NCBI GenBank assembly: GCA_028696755.1
Contig: JAQVGK010000168.1
Coordinates: forward strand, 1 to 7,328
Direction of reading: 5' to 3'
From: Bacteroidales bacterium
Lineage (GTDB): Bacteria; Bacteroidota; Bacteroidia; Bacteroidales; ML635J-15
DNA length: 7,328 bases
The position numbers and the translations under genes are program-made. This document shows, one piece after another, positions 5,801 to 7,328 of the stretch; the first letter of the stretch is position 1; the number at the start of each line of letters is the position of its first letter. The notes under the pieces are model-generated. The model did not search any database. It was not told the origin of the DNA and saw only the letters and a program-made list of their open reading frames with translations.

Positions 5801-7328
5801 ATGAAGAAGATTTTATATATTTTGTTTTTTATCGCACTGCCATTCAGCAGCCTGTTTAGTCAAACTGGTGTTGAAATCTCTACTGAAAAGGTAATTATTG
5901 ACGGACAGAAATTTTATATGCATACCGTTGCTCAAGGTAATACTTTGTATTCGGTATGTAAAGCTTATGGAGTTGCCGAGGCTGATGTAAAAACGGCAAA
6001 TCCTGAGATTGGTGAAAATCCTTTAAAACTCGGTCAGGTTTTAAAGATTCCTGTTGTAAATGAACTTTCTGCAGATGGAAAACATATCATTTATACTGTA
6101 AAACCTGGCGACACTTTGTATTCACTGTGCAGAAAATATGGGGTTACAGAAGTTGATTTTTATTCAATAAATCCAGATATAAAACAAGGTAAACCATTAA
6201 AAGTTGGTCAAGAAATAAAGTTCCCTTATACTGTTGTTGAGGATAAGATTAATCAACAAGATAAAGATACGGTAAGATTTCATTATCATCTAATCGAGAA
6301 GGGCGAGACTATTTATGGTTTAACCAGAACTTATCAGGTTACAAAAGAAGAGTTGATGGCTGCTAATCCTGATTTTGATGGGGTAAAACTTCTTGTTGGC
6401 GATGTTCTTAAAATTCCCAAAAAAGATGGAGTGTTGATTGTTGAGAAAAATCCCGTTATCGACAGTTTGGCATCAATTAATTATATTCCCGCTGACACAA
6501 CTCCTAATCCTTTAAAGGTCTGTGACGAGGAGAACTGGTTTAAAAATGGAAAGAATTTTGAAGTTGTAATTCTGCTGCCTTTTGAAGTAAGTTCGAATAT
6601 GAGAAATTTGTATAATCAGGCAACTGCAAACCGAGAGCAGCGATTATATCTTACTACCGAAAAAGTTATATCTTTTTATTCGGGATGTCTAGTTGCTCTC
6701 GAGAAATTTAAAAACTATGACATAAAAATCAATCTTAAGGTTTACGACACAGGAAAGGATAATTCTGTTATTGCATCTCTTATCGAAGATAATAAACTTT
6801 CTAACGCAGATATGATTATTGGTCCGGCATTCAAATCACAAATTGAATACTTAAACACAAATCTAAATAATTCCGAAGCTGTTGTGCTAATTCCTTTTGT
6901 TAATGATTCGGAGTTGCTCGAAAAGTACGAAAAGAATATTACAGTTAGACCTTCAGTTGATATGGTTATAGATGGAATATCCTCTTATGCTGCATTAAAT
7001 CCCACCAACAACTACTTTGTTATTCAAGGAAATAGCCCAGAGCAAATTCGAGTTTCCGAGAAGTATGAAGCAGCACTTAGAGAAAAGATAGGACCAAATG
7101 CAAATGTAAGCATAATTAAGTTTGGGGGTAAAAATCTTGCGGGAGTGAAAACTGTTGTTTCAAAAGAAAAAGAAAATGTTTTTATTTTGCCATTTAATAC
7201 CGAAACTTCTTGCACTAATATTTTCCTCGATCTATACCCTCTCAAAGATTATAGTGTTACTTTGATTGGAGACCCTGCAATCATGGAGTATGAAACAATC
7301 GATCCATCATATTACTCGAAAGTAAAGT
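5801..7328 (+). CDS. Exported triple-LysM protein with C-terminal periplasmic-binding-like region, 3' partial
   Basis: The frame is open from the ATG at 5801 to the right edge (509 codons), so the C-terminus is missing. Residues 1-20 (MKKILYILFFIALPFSSLFS) are a signal peptide with no lipobox cysteine, so a soluble periplasmic location is likely. Three LysM domains follow: about 38-84 (HTVAQGNTLYSVCKAYGV ... LKLGQVLKIP), 96-142 (YTVKPGDTLYSLCRKYGV ... LKVGQEIKFP) and 160-206 (HLIEKGETIYGLTRTYQV ... LLVGDVLKIP). LysM domains bind N-acetylglucosamine-containing glycans, here presumably peptidoglycan. After a linker (207-250), residues 252-509 begin FEVVILLPF and include ADMIIGPAFKSQIEYLN (336-352) and YSVTLIGDPAIME (484-496), a pattern like type 1 periplasmic-binding proteins. 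Homologues in Bacteroidota are often named as ABC substrate-binding proteins, but no transporter genes are visible here. A wall-associated sensor or cell-wall regulator is possible; the ligand is unknown. Confidence 0.88.
   Translation, partial: MKKILYILFFIALPFSSLFSQTGVEISTEKVIIDGQKFYMHTVAQGNTLYSVCKAYGVAEADVKTANPEIGENPLKLGQVLKIPVVNELSADGKHIIYTVKPGDTLYSLCRKYGVTEVDFYSINPDIKQGKPLKVGQEIKFPYTVVEDKINQQDKDTVRFHYHLIEKGETIYGLTRTYQVTKEELMAANPDFDGVKLLVGDVLKIPKKDGVLIVEKNPVIDSLASINYIPADTTPNPLKVCDEENWFKNGKNFEVVILLPFEVSSNMRNLYNQATANREQRLYLTTEKVISFYSGCLVALEKFKNYDIKINLKVYDTGKDNSVIASLIEDNKLSNADMIIGPAFKSQIEYLNTNLNNSEAVVLIPFVNDSELLEKYEKNITVRPSVDMVIDGISSYAALNPTNNYFVIQGNSPEQIRVSEKYEAALREKIGPNANVSIIKFGGKNLAGVKTVVSKEKENVFILPFNTETSCTNIFLDLYPLKDYSVTLIGDPAIMEYETIDPSYYSKVK

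Noticed and set aside
7024..7245. A 73-codon minus-strand open frame
   Set aside because: It is antisense to the LysM protein frame, which continues unbroken, and it shows no recognisable features.

Overview
The window looks like a piece of a Bacteroidota chromosome, probably Bacteroidales or a related order. Four signs support this: a type IX secretion (T9SS) C-terminal sorting domain joined to a DUF7619-like domain, A/T-rich leaders without clear Shine-Dalgarno sequences, a TTTG / TAnnTTTG promoter of the Bacteroidota type, and AT-rich coding sequence throughout. There is no sign of an insertion sequence, phage, CRISPR array or RNA gene, so it reads as ordinary chromosomal backbone.

Layout. 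(1) Bases 1-1271, plus strand: the 3' end of a large T9SS-secreted surface protein, cut by the left edge. A hairpin at 1277-1296 separates it from a convergent gene pair and can terminate in both directions. (2) Bases 1302-2943, minus strand: a two-gene unit with an exported protein of two tandem thioredoxin-like domains (only the first keeps its CxxC) followed 4 nt later by a RimJ/RimL-like GNAT acetyltransferase. (3) Bases 3036-4493, plus strand: a complete cytosolic aminoacyl-histidine dipeptidase (PepD, M20 family) with all metal ligands and its own strong terminator. (4) Bases 4609-5710, plus strand: a TauE/SafE-type permease (TSUP family) and, 4 nt downstream, a small PadR-type repressor. 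A 34-bp imperfect inverted repeat ends 15 nt before the permease start. (5) Base 5801 to the right edge, plus strand: a good Bacteroidota promoter and an exported protein with three LysM domains followed by a region that resembles a type 1 periplasmic-binding fold, cut by the right edge.

How the genes relate. These are mostly independent units. The clearest functional link is the permease-PadR pair, where the inverted repeat is a candidate operator and would make the operon self-regulating. The thioredoxin-like and LysM proteins act outside the cytoplasm, while PepD and the acetyltransferase act inside. I do not see a multi-gene novel system. The points most worth checking are the permease-PadR operator, the degenerate second thioredoxin domain, the acetyltransferase lacking the usual glycine loop, and the LysM/periplasmic-binding architecture.
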